Assembly: GCA_000244995.1 (NCBI GenBank)
Contig: CM001438.1
Span: forward strand, 4,878,096-4,942,095
Length of the DNA stretch: 64,000 nucleotides
Reading direction: 5' to 3'
From: Burkholderiales bacterium JOSHI_001
GTDB lineage: Bacteria > Pseudomonadota > Gammaproteobacteria > Burkholderiales > Burkholderiaceae_C
Shown piece after piece: positions 31,830 to 41,535 of the stretch. The translations under genes and the position numbers were made by a program. Below the pieces are notes generated by a model. That model worked only from the letters and a program-made list of their open reading frames with translations, made no database searches and was not told the DNA's origin. Position 1 is the stretch's first letter. Each line of letters starts with the position of its first letter.

Positions 31830-33565
31830 GCGAGCACCTCGCCGCGTTCGGCCGCCAGCGCCTGCACGGCCTGGACGAACACCTCGGCGCGGTGGCCGTA
31901 GTTGCGGAACATGTCCAGGCTGGCGCAGGCGGGGCTGAGCAGCACCGCGTCCCCCGGTTGGGCGCGCCCGAAGCACCAGGCCACGGCGGCTTCCAGGCTG
32001 TCATGGCGCTGCATCGCCACACCCGTGGCGGCCAGCACGCCTTCGATGAGCGCAGCGTCGCGGCCGATCAAGGCCACGGCGCGGGCATATCGCGCGGTGG
32101 GCGCGGCCAGCGGCGTGAAATCCTGGCCCTTGCCGTCGCCGCCCAGGATGAGCACCAGCTTGGCCGGCGCCTTGTCTGCGCCCAGGCCTTCCAGCGCGGC
32201 CACGGTGGCGCCGACGTTGGTGCCCTTGCTGTCGTCGAAGGCCTCCACGTTGCCCACGCTGCCGATGGGCTGCACGCGGTGCGGCTCGCCGCTGTATTCG
32301 CGCAGGCCATGCAGCATGGGCGCCAGCGGGCAGCCGATGGCGATGGCCAATGCCAACGCGGCCAAGGCGTTGGCGGCGTTGTGGCGGCCGCGCACGCGCA
32401 GCGCGTCGGCGGGCATCAGGCGCTGCAGGTGGATTTCCGGCGATTCGCCCTTCTTCAGCTTCACGGTTTCGTCGGCTTCCAGCGCGCGCACCAGCCAGGC
32501 CATGCCGTTTTCCTGCACCAGGCCGAAGTCGCCCGGCCGGGCCGGCGGCTGCAGGCTGAAATGCAGGGCCTTGCGGTGCAGCGTCTTCGCGGGCCTACCC
32601 TTGGCGCCCTTGACCACTTCCGGCGCCGGCACCATGGCCATCACAGCGCTGTCATCGGCGTTGAGCACCATGACGCCCTGCTGGCCGAAGATGCGTGCCT
32701 TGGCGGCGGCGTAGGCCGCCAGGTCGCCGTGCCAGTCCAGGTGGTCCTGGGTCAGGTTCAGCACCGCGCCGGCGCTGGGCTCGAAGCCCTGCACGCCGTC
32801 CAGTTGGAAGCTGGACAACTCCAGCACCCACACCTGCGGCAGGTGCTCGAACACGGGTTCAGCCGGCGGCGGCGGGGCCAGTTGCAGCGGGGCTTCGTCG
32901 TCGGCCACCGGCGGGGCCGGCAGCTCATCAGCACGGCCGGGATCGGCCACATCGGGCGCATCGGCCACGGGCGACTGGCCGGCGTCGGGCTCAACCGTCA
33001 CCACGGCTTCGGCCAGAGCTTGCGCGGGGGGCGGCGCGGGCTCCAGGTCCAGCGCCGCAGCCAGCGTGTCCAGCATCGTCGGGCCGATGTTGCCGGCCAT
33101 GGCCACGCGGCGGCCGGCGCGCGCCACCAGCAGCGCGGTCATCGCGGTGGTGGTGGTCTTGCCGTTGGTGCCGGTGATGGCCAGCACGCGCGGGGCATAG
33201 CCGCGTTCGGCCTTCAGATCGCCCAATGCGGCGGCGAACAGGTCCAGTTCGCCTTGCACTGCGATGCCCGCGGCCCGTGCCGCGGCCAGCAGCGGGGCGA
33301 TGCGTTGGTCGTGCGGTGCCAGGCCGGGGCTCTTCAGCACCAGGCGCAGGGTCTGCACCGCCTGGGCGGCGGTCTCGGCGGTCCAGGCATGGTGGCCGAT
33401 GGCGATGCCGGGCACGGCGGCGCGCAGCGCGTCGGCCCCTGGCGGGTTCTCGCGCGAATCCCACACCTGCACCCGGGCGCCGAAGCGGGCGCACCAGCGC
33501 GCCATGGCCAGGCCGCTTTCGCCGAGGCCCAGCACGATGACGGGGAGGTCTTGCAGGAATTTCAT
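31826..33565 (-). CDS. murD: UDP-N-acetylmuramoyl-L-alanine--D-glutamate ligase MurD, with an inserted Pro/acidic segment
   Basis: MurD adds D-glutamate to UDP-MurNAc-L-Ala. It is 579 residues, against about 440-500 in most bacteria. The ATP loop TGTNGKTTT (131-139) and the LELSSFQL motif (248-255) are intact. Between them, at about 172-240, lies a Pro/Ala/Asp/Glu-rich, low-complexity stretch (bases about 32846-33052). A second smaller expansion lies after residue 325 ([11 protein letters not shown]). Both look like surface loops that leave the catalytic core complete. The start follows an 85-base gap after mraY that holds a hairpin repeat. Confidence 0.94.
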   Translation of the reverse strand: MKFLQDLPVIVLGLGESGLAMARWCARFGARVQVWDSRENPPGADALRAAVPGIAIGHHAWTAETAAQAVQTLRLVLKSPGLAPHDQRIAPLLAAARAAGIAVQGELDLFAAALGDLKAERGYAPRVLAITGTNGKTTTTAMTALLVARAGRRVAMAGNIGPTMLDTLAAALDLEPAPPPAQALAEAVVTVEPDAGQSPVADAPDVADPGRADELPAPPVADDEAPLQLAPPPPAEPVFEHLPQVWVLELSSFQLDGVQGFEPSAGAVLNLTQDHLDWHGDLAAYAAAKARIFGQQGVMVLNADDSAVMAMVPAPEVVKGAKGRPAKTLHRKALHFSLQPPARPGDFGLVQENGMAWLVRALEADETVKLKKGESPEIHLQRLMPADALRVRGRHNAANALAALALAIAIGCPLAPMLHGLREYSGEPHRVQPIGSVGNVEAFDDSKGTNVGATVAALEGLGADKAPAKLVLILGGDGKGQDFTPLAAPTARYARAVALIGRDAALIEGVLAATGVAMQRHDSLEAAVAWCFGRAQPGDAVLLSPACASLDMFRNYGHRAEVFVQAVQALAAERGEVLA

Positions 33566-33579
33566 CGGTGCAGCCGCCG

Positions 33580-33650
33580 CCGGGCCGCCCCAAGGCGGCT
33601 GCCGCCCCCTCGGGGGGCAGCGAACAAGGTGAGCGTGGGGGTCGTCATGA
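33580..33650. repeat. G+C-rich palindromic intergenic repeat between mraY and murD
   Basis: GCCGCC-CCAA-GGCGGC (33584-33599) is followed by a second hairpin in which GCTGCC (33598-33603) pairs with GGCAGC near 33616-33621 around a CCCCCTCGGGGG core. A GAGCGTGGGGG tail follows. This resembles a dispersed hairpin repeat I know from intergenic regions of many Burkholderiales genomes. It fills the only sizeable gap in the middle of the mur gene run. Confidence 0.6.
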
Positions 33651-34832
33651 CTAGCGCAGCTTCAGGCTGGACAGCCCGATCAGGCACAGCAGCATGGTGA
33701 TGATCCAGAAACGGATCACCACCTGCGTCTCGGTCCAGCCGCTCTTTTCAAAGTGGTGGTGCAGCGGCGCCATCAACAGGATGCGGCGGCCTTCGCCGTA
33801 CTTGCGCTTGGTGTACTTGAACCAGCCCACCTGCAGCATGACCGACAGCGCTTCCACCACGAAGATGCCGCCCATGATGGCCAGCAGGATTTCCTGGCGC
33901 GAGATGACCGCGATGGTGCCGATGGCCCCGCCGAGTGCCAGCGCGCCCACGTCGCCCATGAACACCTGTGCCGGGTGGGCGTTGAACCACAGAAAGGCCA
34001 GGCCGGCGCCGGCCATGGCGGCGCAGAAGATCAGCAACTCGCCCGCGCCCGGGATGTGCGGCAGCAGCAGGTACTTGCTGTACACCGCGTTGCCGGTCAC
34101 GTAGGCGAAGATGCCGAGTGCCGAGCCCACCATCACCACCGGCATGATGGCCAGGCCGTCCAGGCCGTCGGTCAGGTTCACCGCGTTGCTGGCGCCCACG
34201 ATGACCACGTAGGTCAGGAAGATGAAGCCGAACACGCCCAGCGGATAGCTCACCGTCTTGAAGAAGGGCACCATCAGGTCGGCCTTGGGCGGCAGCTCGT
34301 TGGAGAAGCCGCTTTGCACCCAGCGGAAGAACAGCTCCAGCACGCGCATGTTGGAGGTTTCAGACACGCTGAAGGCCAGGTACAGCGCCGCCACCAGGCC
34401 GATGAGCGACTGCCACATGTACTTCTCGCGGCTGCGCATGCCCTCGGGGTTCTTCTGCACCACCTTGCGCCAGTCGTCCACCCAGCCGATGGCGCCGAAG
34501 CCGAAGGTGACCAGCATGACGATCCAGACGAAACGGTTGGACCAGTCGAACCACAGCAGCGTGGCCACCGCGATGCCGATCAGCACCAGCACCCCGCCCA
34601 TGGTGGGCGTGCCGCGCTTGGCCAGGTGGCTTTGCACGCCGTATTCACGGATGGGCTGGCCGATCTTCAACTCGGTGAGGCGGCGGATGACCAGCGGCCC
34701 GAACACCAGGCCGATCAGCAGCGCGGTCATCGCGGCCATCATGGCGCGGAAGGTGATGTACTGGAACACGCGCAGGAAGCCCAGCTGTTCCGGGTAGAGG
34801 CCTTGCAACCACTGGGCCAGGCTAAGCAGCAT
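33651..34832 (-). CDS. mraY: Phospho-MurNAc-pentapeptide translocase MraY
   Basis: MraY makes lipid I by transferring phospho-MurNAc-pentapeptide to undecaprenyl phosphate. The 393-residue polytopic protein has about ten helices and the motifs [20 protein letters not shown] (catalytic Asp cluster) and the late PLHHHFE. It overlaps the end of murF by 11 bases. Confidence 0.97.
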   Translation of the reverse strand: MLLSLAQWLQGLYPEQLGFLRVFQYITFRAMMAAMTALLIGLVFGPLVIRRLTELKIGQPIREYGVQSHLAKRGTPTMGGVLVLIGIAVATLLWFDWSNRFVWIVMLVTFGFGAIGWVDDWRKVVQKNPEGMRSREKYMWQSLIGLVAALYLAFSVSETSNMRVLELFFRWVQSGFSNELPPKADLMVPFFKTVSYPLGVFGFIFLTYVVIVGASNAVNLTDGLDGLAIMPVVMVGSALGIFAYVTGNAVYSKYLLLPHIPGAGELLIFCAAMAGAGLAFLWFNAHPAQVFMGDVGALALGGAIGTIAVISRQEILLAIMGGIFVVEALSVMLQVGWFKYTKRKYGEGRRILLMAPLHHHFEKSGWTETQVVIRFWIITMLLCLIGLSSLKLR

Positions 34833-36234
34833 GGGGCCGGCCCTCCGCGTCGGATTGTTGTGCCACCAGGGCCTGCACCACCTGTTCCATGCGCATGAAG
34901 CGCGATCCTTTCACCAGCACCGACGCGAAGTCGGGTGCCTGCTTCAATGCCGCCACCAGGGCGGGCGCATCGGCAAAGTGCCGCGCGCCAGGGCCGTAGG
35001 CCAGCGCCGCGTCGGCGCAGGCGCTGCCGGCGCACCACAGCGCGGCCAGGCCGCGTTCACGTGCATAGCGGCCCACCTCGGCATGGAAGGCCGGGCCCTG
35101 GTTGCCCACCTCGCCCATGTCGCCCAGCACCAGCCAGTGCGGGCCGGGCAGGCCGGCCAGCAGGTCGATGGCCGCGCGCACCGAGTCGGGGTTGGCGTTG
35201 TAGCTGTCGTTCACCAGCGTGCAGGTGCGCCCGCGCCAGGCCAGGCCCTGCGCCTGCGACCGACCCGACACCGGCCGGAAAGCCTCCAGCCCCTGGGCGA
35301 TGACGGCCAGCGGCACGCCCACCGCCAGCGCCGCGGCGGTGGCCGCCAGCGCGTTGCGCACGTTGTGCAGGCCGGCGGCGTAGAGCATGAACTCGATCGC
35401 GCCGGCCGGCGTGTGGGCGCGCAGCGACCAGTGCCCGCCCTGGTTGTCGGCCACCCACAGTGCGTCACCGGTCACGTCGGCCGGGCCCTGCAGGGCGAAG
35501 CACAGGTGCGGCCGGGGCTCGGCCAGGTCGTGCCACACCGGTGCCATGGCGTCGTCGGCCGGGTACACCGCCACGCCGCTGGCGCCCAGCGCCGCGATGC
35601 AGGCGCCGTTTTCCTGTGCCACGGCCTGCACGCTGGCCATGAACTCCTGGTGCTCGCGCTGGGCGTTGTTCACCAGCGCCACCGTGGGCGCGGCCAGGCG
35701 CGCCAGCAGCGCGATCTCGCCGGGGTGGTTCATGCCCAGCTCCAGCACCGCGGCGCGGTGGTGGGGGCGCAGTCGCAGCAGTGTCAGCGGCACGCCGATG
35801 TGGTTGTTGAAGTTGCCGGCGGTGGCCAGCGCGTCCTCCCCCAGCCAGGTGCGCAGCACGCTGGCCAGCATCTGCGTGACGGTGGTCTTGCCATTGCTGC
35901 CGGTCACCGCCACCAGGGGCAGATGCAGCTGCGCGCGCCAGGCGGCAGCCAGGGTCTGCAGCCCGGCCAGCGCATCGGCCACCAGCAGGCCAGGCAGCCC
36001 CGCTTCATGCAGTCCGCGCTCGGCCAGTGCGGCCACCGCGCCGGCCGCGCGGGCGGGGGGCAGGAAGTCGTGGGCGTCGAAACGTTCGCCGCGCAGCGCC
36101 ACGAACAGGTCGCCGGGCTGCAGCGTGCGGGTGTCGGAATGCACCCGGGCGATGGGCGTGGCGCCCTCCCCCACCAAGGTGCTGCCGGGCAGCAGCGCGT
36201 GGGCCTGGGCCAGGGTCATCATCAGTCTGCTCAT
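34822..36234 (-). CDS. murF: UDP-MurNAc-tripeptide--D-Ala-D-Ala ligase MurF
   Basis: MurF adds the D-Ala-D-Ala dipeptide made by Ddl. The 470-residue Mur ligase has [17 protein letters not shown] in domain 1, the ATP loop [12 protein letters not shown], a central [11 protein letters not shown] and [11 protein letters not shown] in domain 3. The start codon overlaps the murE stop by four bases. Confidence 0.96.
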   Translation of the reverse strand: MSRLMMTLAQAHALLPGSTLVGEGATPIARVHSDTRTLQPGDLFVALRGERFDAHDFLPPARAAGAVAALAERGLHEAGLPGLLVADALAGLQTLAAAWRAQLHLPLVAVTGSNGKTTVTQMLASVLRTWLGEDALATAGNFNNHIGVPLTLLRLRPHHRAAVLELGMNHPGEIALLARLAAPTVALVNNAQREHQEFMASVQAVAQENGACIAALGASGVAVYPADDAMAPVWHDLAEPRPHLCFALQGPADVTGDALWVADNQGGHWSLRAHTPAGAIEFMLYAAGLHNVRNALAATAAALAVGVPLAVIAQGLEAFRPVSGRSQAQGLAWRGRTCTLVNDSYNANPDSVRAAIDLLAGLPGPHWLVLGDMGEVGNQGPAFHAEVGRYARERGLAALWCAGSACADAALAYGPGARHFADAPALVAALKQAPDFASVLVKGSRFMRMEQVVQALVAQQSDAEGRPHAA

Positions 36235-37742
36235 GCGCCGGCCCCCCGCTGCGCCAGCGCGGCGCGGGCTTCTTCCACATCGCTGAAGTGGTGCTTCTGG
36301 CCCAGCACTTCCTGGTAGTCCTCGTGGCCCTTGCCGGCCAGCAGCACGACGTCGCGCGCACCGGCCTGGCCGATGGCGTGCGCAATGGCGCTGCGGCGGT
36401 CCACGATGGCTTGCACCGCCGGGCTGGCCTGCATGCCGGCAACGATCTGCTCCACGATGAGGGCCGGGTTCTCGTCGCGCGGGTTGTCGCTGGTGACCAC
36501 CACCCGGTCGGCGCCGCGCTGGGCGATGGCACCCATCAGCGGGCGCTTGGTGGCGTCACGGTTGCCGCCGCAGCCGAACAGGCACACCAGTTCACCGCCG
36601 CGCGCCCGGGCCAGCGGACGCAGGGCGCCCAGGGCCTTTTCCAGCGCGTCGGGGGTGTGGGCGTAGTCCACCACCACCTCGGGCTGGCCGGGCGCGGCCG
36701 GCACCCGCTGCATGCGCCCGGGCACGGGCGTGAGCGTGGGCACCAACTCGGCCGCCTGAGCCAGCGGCACGCCCAGGGCGCGCAACGCACCCAGCACGGC
36801 CAGCAGGTTGGCGGCGTTGTAGTCGCCGATCAATGCGCTTTGAACCGGCACGCGCGCGTCGCCTTCGGCCAGGGTGAAGGCCAGGCCGCCGTCGTGGTAG
36901 CCCAGGTCCATCGCCGCCAGGCGACCTCGGCCCCGGGTGGAGGTGGTCCACAGGTCCAGCTTGCCGCCGGCCAGTTCGACCGCCAGGCGTTCGCCCTGTT
37001 CGTCGTCGATGTTCACCACCGCGGCCTTCAGCCCGGGCCAGGCGAACAGCGCGCGCTTGGCGGCCCAGTAGGCCTGCATGGAGCCGTGGTAGTCCAGGTG
37101 GTCGCGCGTGAAATTGGTGAACTGCGCCACCGCCACGCCGGTGCCCGCCAGGCGGTGCTCGGCGATGCCGATGGACGAGGCTTCCAGCGCGCAGGCATAG
37201 AAGCCGGCATCCACGAACTCGCGCAGCGCCCCTTGCAGGCGCACCGGGTCGGGTGTGGTCAGGCCGGTGAACTGGATGCGCCCCTCGGGCTCGCCCGGCA
37301 GCGGCGGCACGCCCACGCCCAAGGTGCCGATGACGCCGCAGCGCTGGCCCAGCACCGACAGCGCCTGCGCCGTCCACCAGGCGGTGGAACTCTTGCCGTT
37401 GGTGCCGGTGGCGGCCACCACCTGCAGGCGTCGGCTGGGTTGCTCGAACCAGGCCGCGGCCAGCGGACCGGTGGCGGCCTTCAGGTCGTGCAGCGCGGCC
37501 ACGCGCGGGTCATCGAAATGGAACGCGTCCACGCCCTCGGCTTCCACCAGGCAGGCCTTGGCACCGGCCGCCAAGGCCGCTGCCACGAACTGGCGGCCAT
37601 CGGCGGCATAACCCGGCCAGGCGATGAAGGCGTCGCCCGGCTGCACCGCGCGGCTGTCGGTGCGCAAAGCGCCCACGCCCTGGCCGCGCAGCCACTGCAG
37701 CGCGGCTTCGGCGTGGGGCAGGATCGGGGTGGTGGCGGCCAT
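36231..37742 (-). CDS. murE: UDP-MurNAc-L-Ala-D-Glu--meso-diaminopimelate ligase MurE
   Basis: MurE adds the third residue of the stem peptide. The TSDNPRDENP motif near the C-terminus, with its DNPR core, marks the meso-diaminopimelate type, so the cell wall is of the A1-gamma kind usual in Gram-negatives. The ATP loop is TGTNGKSSTAWW. The 503-residue protein starts at ATG 37742, sharing its A with the ftsI stop (TGATG). Confidence 0.96.
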   Translation of the reverse strand: MAATTPILPHAEAALQWLRGQGVGALRTDSRAVQPGDAFIAWPGYAADGRQFVAAALAAGAKACLVEAEGVDAFHFDDPRVAALHDLKAATGPLAAAWFEQPSRRLQVVAATGTNGKSSTAWWTAQALSVLGQRCGVIGTLGVGVPPLPGEPEGRIQFTGLTTPDPVRLQGALREFVDAGFYACALEASSIGIAEHRLAGTGVAVAQFTNFTRDHLDYHGSMQAYWAAKRALFAWPGLKAAVVNIDDEQGERLAVELAGGKLDLWTTSTRGRGRLAAMDLGYHDGGLAFTLAEGDARVPVQSALIGDYNAANLLAVLGALRALGVPLAQAAELVPTLTPVPGRMQRVPAAPGQPEVVVDYAHTPDALEKALGALRPLARARGGELVCLFGCGGNRDATKRPLMGAIAQRGADRVVVTSDNPRDENPALIVEQIVAGMQASPAVQAIVDRRSAIAHAIGQAGARDVVLLAGKGHEDYQEVLGQKHHFSDVEEARAALAQRGAGA

Positions 37743-39526
37743 CAGAAGCTTTCCTTCTCGGCCACCGCGTTGGTGATGATCTCGGGCTTGACCTCGATGT
37801 CCGGCGCCACGCCCATCATGCGCAGGGTCTGCTGCACCACCTGGCTGAACACCGGCGCGGCCACGTCGCCGCCGAAGTAGATGCCGTTGCTGGGCTCGTC
37901 CACCATCACCGCGACGATGATGCGCGGCTTGGCCACCGGCGCCATGCCCACGAACCAGGCGCGGTACTTGTTGGTGGCGTAGCCCTTGCCTTCCTGCTTG
38001 TGCGCGGTGCCGGTCTTGCCACCCACCGAATAGCCCACCGCCTGCGCACGCGGCGCGGTGCCGCCGGGGCCGGCGGCCAGTTGCAGCATCTTGCGCACCT
38101 CTTGCGCCACCTCAGGCTTCAACACCTGGATGCCCGAAGGCAGCGCGTCCTGCTTGAGCATGCTGACCGGGATGACCTCGCCGTCGTGTGCGAACACGGT
38201 GTAGGCGCGTGCCAACTGCAGCAGCGACGCGGACAGGCCGTAGCCGTAGCTCATGGTGGCCTGCTCGATGGGCCGCCAGGTCTTGTAGGGGCGCAGCCGG
38301 CCGGTGACGGCGCCGGGGAAGGCGATCTGCGGCTTCTGGCCGAGGCCGACGCTGGCATACAGCTCCCACATCTCGCGCGGCTGCATGCGCATGGCCATCT
38401 TCACCGTGCCCACGTTGCTGGACTTCTGGATGACCTGGGCCACGGTGAGCGCGCCGTGCGGGTGCGCGTCGCGGATGGTGGAGCCGGTGATGGTGATGGT
38501 GCCCGGCGCGGTGTCGATCAGGGTGTTGGGCGTGACGCGGCCGGTCTGCAGCGCCCAGGCGGTGATGAAGGGTTTCATCGTCGAGCCGGGCTCGAAGATG
38601 TCGGTCAGCGCGCGGTTGCGCAACTGCGCCCCCGACAGGCCGGAGCGCTGGTTGGGGTTGTAGCTGGGCCAGTTGGCCAGGGCCAGCACCTCGCCGCTCT
38701 GCGCGTCCAGCACCACCACGCTGCCGGCCTTGGCGCGGTGCTGGGCCACGGCCTCCTTCACCTTCTGGTAGGCGAAGAACTGCACCTTGGAGTCGATGGA
38801 CAGGGTGACGTCGCGGCCGTTCACCGGGTCCACGCTGTCGCCCACGTCTTCCACCACCCGGCCCAGGCGGTCCTTCACCACGGCGCGTGCACCGTCCTGG
38901 CCCTGCAGGTCCTTCTGGAACGCCAGTTCGATGCCTTCCTGGCCCTTTTCCTCGATGTTGGTGAAGCCCACCACATGCGCTGCGGCTTCGCCCTCGGGGT
39001 ACTTGCGCTTCCACTCGCGGGTGTCGTACAGGCCCTTGATGCCCAGCGCCTTGGCCTGCTGCCACACGTCGGCGTCCACCTGGCGCCGCACCCAGGCGAA
39101 GCTGGGGCTGCCGCTGGCGAGGCGCTCGTTCAACTCGCGCACGCTCATGTCCAGCAGGCGGGCCAGTTCCTTGCGCTGGGCCGCCGTGGCTTCGAAGTCG
39201 CGCGGGATGGCCCACACCGACGAGGCTTCCACGCTGGTGGCCAGCATCAGGCCATTGCGGTCGAAGATGCGGCCTCGGTTGCCGGGCACTTCGATGTTGT
39301 GGGTGTAGCGCTTCTCGCCCTGCTGCAGGTAGAAGTTGGTGCCGATGATCTGGATGTACACCGCGCGGCCCACCAGCACCAGGAAGCTCAGGCCCACCAG
39401 GGCCACGATGAAACGGCTGCGCCAGGGCGGCGTCTTGGCCGCCAGCAGCGGGCTGCTGGCGTAGTTGACGCTGCGCGCCGAAGCGGCCGGGCGCTTGGCG
39501 GCGTTCTTGGACGGGCGCACGCTCAT
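37742..39526 (-). CDS. ftsI: Septal transpeptidase FtsI (PBP3)
   Basis: FtsI is the class B penicillin-binding protein that crosslinks septal peptidoglycan with FtsW. The real start is ATG 39526 ([16 protein letters not shown]), overlapping the ftsL stop; the upstream open frame is noise. The 594 residues comprise a basic cytoplasmic tail, one membrane helix (about 38-60), a PBP dimer domain starting with the RGRIFDRNG motif (84-92), and a transpeptidase domain. Catalytic motifs are STMK at 315-318, SSN and KTGTAHK. Confidence 0.97.
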   Translation of the reverse strand: MSVRPSKNAAKRPAASARSVNYASSPLLAAKTPPWRSRFIVALVGLSFLVLVGRAVYIQIIGTNFYLQQGEKRYTHNIEVPGNRGRIFDRNGLMLATSVEASSVWAIPRDFEATAAQRKELARLLDMSVRELNERLASGSPSFAWVRRQVDADVWQQAKALGIKGLYDTREWKRKYPEGEAAAHVVGFTNIEEKGQEGIELAFQKDLQGQDGARAVVKDRLGRVVEDVGDSVDPVNGRDVTLSIDSKVQFFAYQKVKEAVAQHRAKAGSVVVLDAQSGEVLALANWPSYNPNQRSGLSGAQLRNRALTDIFEPGSTMKPFITAWALQTGRVTPNTLIDTAPGTITITGSTIRDAHPHGALTVAQVIQKSSNVGTVKMAMRMQPREMWELYASVGLGQKPQIAFPGAVTGRLRPYKTWRPIEQATMSYGYGLSASLLQLARAYTVFAHDGEVIPVSMLKQDALPSGIQVLKPEVAQEVRKMLQLAAGPGGTAPRAQAVGYSVGGKTGTAHKQEGKGYATNKYRAWFVGMAPVAKPRIIVAVMVDEPSNGIYFGGDVAAPVFSQVVQQTLRMMGVAPDIEVKPEIITNAVAEKESF

Positions 39527-39825
39527 CGTTGCGCTCCGGACGCGGCGGCCGAGCCGGCGGGCATGGGGTCCACCACGTACTGCGTCACCGCCGGCGAGGC
39601 GGGGCGCATGGCCAGCCGATCGCGCGCGCGGCGGTCCACGCGCACACTGGTGGCGGCGCCCTGGGCGTCGGCCTCCAAACGCTTGAAGTCCACGTCCAGG
39701 CGGGCGTGTTCGGCCTTGGCCTTGTCCAGGTCGGAATACAGGCGCCGCGCTTCGTAGGAGGTGCGCACCAGGTACAGCGCGCTCAGCAGCAGCGCCAAGG
39801 CCAGCAGCATGTTGACTTTGGTCAT
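39523..39825 (-). CDS. ftsL: Cell division protein FtsL
   Basis: This 100-residue bitopic protein has a very short cytoplasmic N-terminus, one helix (about 6-20) and a periplasmic coiled coil ([20 protein letters not shown]). It matches FtsL, which forms a complex with FtsB and FtsQ. It lies between rsmH and ftsI and overlaps both neighbours by four bases. The Ala/Ser-rich tail after residue 85 is low complexity. Confidence 0.92.
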   Translation of the reverse strand: MTKVNMLLALALLLSALYLVRTSYEARRLYSDLDKAKAEHARLDVDFKRLEADAQGAATSVRVDRRARDRLAMRPASPAVTQYVVDPMPAGSAAASGAQR

Positions 39826-40769
39826 GCCACCTCCGTGCGCTCGGCCACGCGCAGGATGGCCGAGCGCGCGCGCGGGTTGGCCAGCACTTCGGTGTAGGAG
39901 GGCTTGACGCGGGCGACGGAGACCAGCCGCGTGGGCTTGGGCGGCGCAAACGGCGCACGGCGGTCCACCTCGCTGCGGCTTTCGCGCGCGATGAAGGTCT
40001 TGACGATGCGGTCTTCCAGGGAATGGAAGCTGATGACCACCAGTCGCCCCTGCGGTGCCAGAACCTCGAGCGCGGCCGCTAGCCCCTGCCCGAGGTCCTC
40101 GAGTTCAGCGTTGACGAGAATCCGAAGAGCTTGAAATGTGCGCGTCGCAGGGTTCTGGCCCGGCTCTCGGGTTTTGACCGCACCAGCCACGACTTCGGAA
40201 AGTTCGGCGGTGCTTCGAACAGCACGCCCGCTTTCCCGGCGAGCAACAAGCGCCTTTGCAATCGGTACAGCAAACCGTTCTTCCCCATGGTCGCGGATCA
40301 CCTCTGCGATGCGCTTTTCATCGGCGCGGGCCAGAAAGTCCGCGGCCGTTTCGCCGCGGGTCGTGTCCATGCGCATGTCCAGCGGCGCGTCGTAGCGGAA
40401 GCTGAACCCGCGCTCGGGGTTGTCGATCTGCGGCGAGCTCACGCCCAGGTCCAGCAGCACGCCCTGCACCTGGGCCACGCCGCGCTCGGCCAGCGCCGTG
40501 CGCATGTCCGCAAAGCTGGCGTGCACGATGGCAAAGCGCGGGTCGTTGATGGCGTCGGGCCCCTGCGTGGCCGCGGCAATGGCGTCGGGGTCCTTGTCGA
40601 AGGCGATCAGCCGGCCGACCGGCGACAGCCGCGCCAGCAGCGCACGCGCATGGCCGCCGCGGCCGAAGGTGCCGTCCACGTACACACCGTCCGGCTGCGT
40701 GGCGATCGCTTCGATCGCTTCGTTCAGCAGGACGGTGGTGTGTTGCCATGTGCCTGTTGTGCCCGTCAT
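39822..40769 (-). CDS. rsmH: 16S rRNA m4C1402 methyltransferase RsmH (MraW)
   Basis: RsmH methylates N4 of cytidine 1402 in 16S rRNA using S-adenosylmethionine. ATG 40769 ([19 protein letters not shown]) is the family start; the longer frame runs into mraZ. The 315-residue protein has the SAM motif [24 protein letters not shown], and the late [13 protein letters not shown]. The part encoded by about 40045-40320 uses many codons rare in the rest of the window (GTA, ATT, CTT, CTA, CGA, ACA) although the protein motif is conserved. The ATG shares its A with the mraZ stop (TGATG). Confidence 0.96.
   Translation of the reverse strand: MTGTTGTWQHTTVLLNEAIEAIATQPDGVYVDGTFGRGGHARALLARLSPVGRLIAFDKDPDAIAAATQGPDAINDPRFAIVHASFADMRTALAERGVAQVQGVLLDLGVSSPQIDNPERGFSFRYDAPLDMRMDTTRGETAADFLARADEKRIAEVIRDHGEERFAVPIAKALVARRESGRAVRSTAELSEVVAGAVKTREPGQNPATRTFQALRILVNAELEDLGQGLAAALEVLAPQGRLVVISFHSLEDRIVKTFIARESRSEVDRRAPFAPPKPTRLVSVARVKPSYTEVLANPRARSAILRVAERTEVA
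40045..40320 (-). other. Patch of atypical codon use inside rsmH
   Basis: Within rsmH, codons switch abruptly from the window's strong G/C-ending preference to frequent A/T-ending and otherwise rare ones (GTA, ATT, CTT, GTT, GCT, CTA, CGA, ACA, AAA), then switch back. Hand-counted G+C for 40081-40320 is 145/240, about 60%. The reading frame and the family-conserved residues run through unbroken. Confidence 0.7.
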
Positions 40770-41197
40770 CAGAAGACGAAGTTCTTGATGGCTTCGGGCA
40801 TGGGCTGGGTCTTCACCACCGCCACATGGGCGGCGTGGCGCGCCGCGTCCCACAACTCGAGCCGGGCGCCGGTGCCGATGAGCATGACGTCGCGCACCAG
40901 GCCGGCCTCGGTGCGCAATTCGGGCGACACGTGCAGGCGGCCGGCGGAGTCGATGTCCACGTCCACCGCGGTGCCGATGAACATGCGGCGCCACGCGTCG
41001 GCTTCCATGGGCAGGGTGAGCAGCCGGTCGCGGAAGCTTTCCCAGGCCGGGCGGGGCAGCACCATCAGGTAGCCCTCGGGGTGCGCGCACAGGGTCAGTT
41101 CGCCGTTGCAGGCAGTGACCAAGGCGTCCTTGTGCCGCGACGGGACGTTGAGTCGCCCCTTCGCATCCAGCGTCAGCGCCGAAGCCCCCTGAAACAC
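40769..41197 (-). CDS. mraZ: Transcriptional regulator MraZ
   Basis: MraZ binds direct repeats at the dcw promoter and represses the cluster. GTG 41197 gives the family N-terminus (V/M)[20 protein letters not shown] and a 142-residue protein made of two AbrB/SpoVT-like units, the second starting near [17 protein letters not shown]. The longer frame from GTG 41239 is rejected because that codon overlaps the -10 hexamer. It is the first gene of the dcw cluster; rsmH starts at its stop codon. Confidence 0.94.
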   Translation of the reverse strand: MFQGASALTLDAKGRLNVPSRHKDALVTACNGELTLCAHPEGYLMVLPRPAWESFRDRLLTLPMEADAWRRMFIGTAVDVDIDSAGRLHVSPELRTEAGLVRDVMLIGTGARLELWDAARHAAHVAVVKTQPMPEAIKNFVF

Positions 41198-41205
41198 CAA
41201 ACCCG

Positions 41206-41229
41206 CCACTTTTTTCCACCGTTCGCCAC
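41206..41229 (-). promoter_or_regulatory. Predicted MraZ operator: three GTGG boxes at 10-base spacing
   Basis: On the minus strand GTGG occurs at 41229-41226, 41219-41216 and 41209-41206, exactly 10 bases apart, between the predicted transcription start and the GTG start of mraZ. MraZ of E. coli binds three TGGGA-type repeats with the same spacing next to the mraZ promoter, so autoregulation of the whole cluster is likely. Confidence 0.75.
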
Positions 41230-41237
41230 TATTCAAC

Positions 41238-41267
41238 ACTATAGCCGGCGCACAGGGGGCGGGTCAA
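41238..41267 (-). promoter_or_regulatory. Sigma70 promoter of the dcw cluster
   Basis: On the minus strand a -35 TTGACC (41267-41262) is separated by 18 bases from a -10 TATAGT (41243-41238), each five of six to consensus. Transcription should start near 41231, leaving a leader of about 33 bases that contains the GTGG boxes. Confidence 0.75.
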
Positions 41268-41535
41268 CGGTCAGGCTTCGAAAAATCCAATCAAATCAAG
41301 CACTTAGTAACGACTGTTCGAATTCACAGGATACCAGGAAAAATGACTTAAAAATTAAGGACTTGCGGCGGAAAGTGAAAGTTCAAAGTGAGTTTCGCAG
41401 GGTGAAGCCTCGGCGCGAGGCGGTCGGTGGCCCCCGGATAGGCGTTCTCGACATCAGGACGCCTGAATTGTGTGCCAAGCTCTGCCCCGGCCGAGTTTTC
41501 GGCCCCATTCCGCCTTTTCCATGGAGAAGCCGCTC

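Larger units (their letters stand above)
41198..41535. other. Intergenic region between mraZ and the TPR protein gene
   Basis: These 338 bases separate two divergent genes. The mraZ side holds the dcw promoter and operator. The stretch 41280-41390 is notably A+T-rich for this genome (runs such as AAAAATGACTTAAAAATTAAGG) and could be an upstream promoter element or a nucleoid-protein site. No gene is visible in it. Confidence 0.6.

Noticed and set aside
31830-31976. N-terminal extension of ftsW into murD
   Set aside because: It is out-of-frame murD sequence; ATG 31829 with an ATGA overlap is the family start.
40065-40103. Cluster of XhoI, NotI and NheI recognition sequences as a vector polylinker
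   Set aside because: The reading frame through it encodes a conserved RsmH motif, so it is not inserted vector. It is kept only as part of the codon-mosaic finding.
41198-41239. Longer mraZ start at GTG 41239
   Set aside because: The codon falls inside the -10 hexamer and the extension would place the operator in coding sequence.
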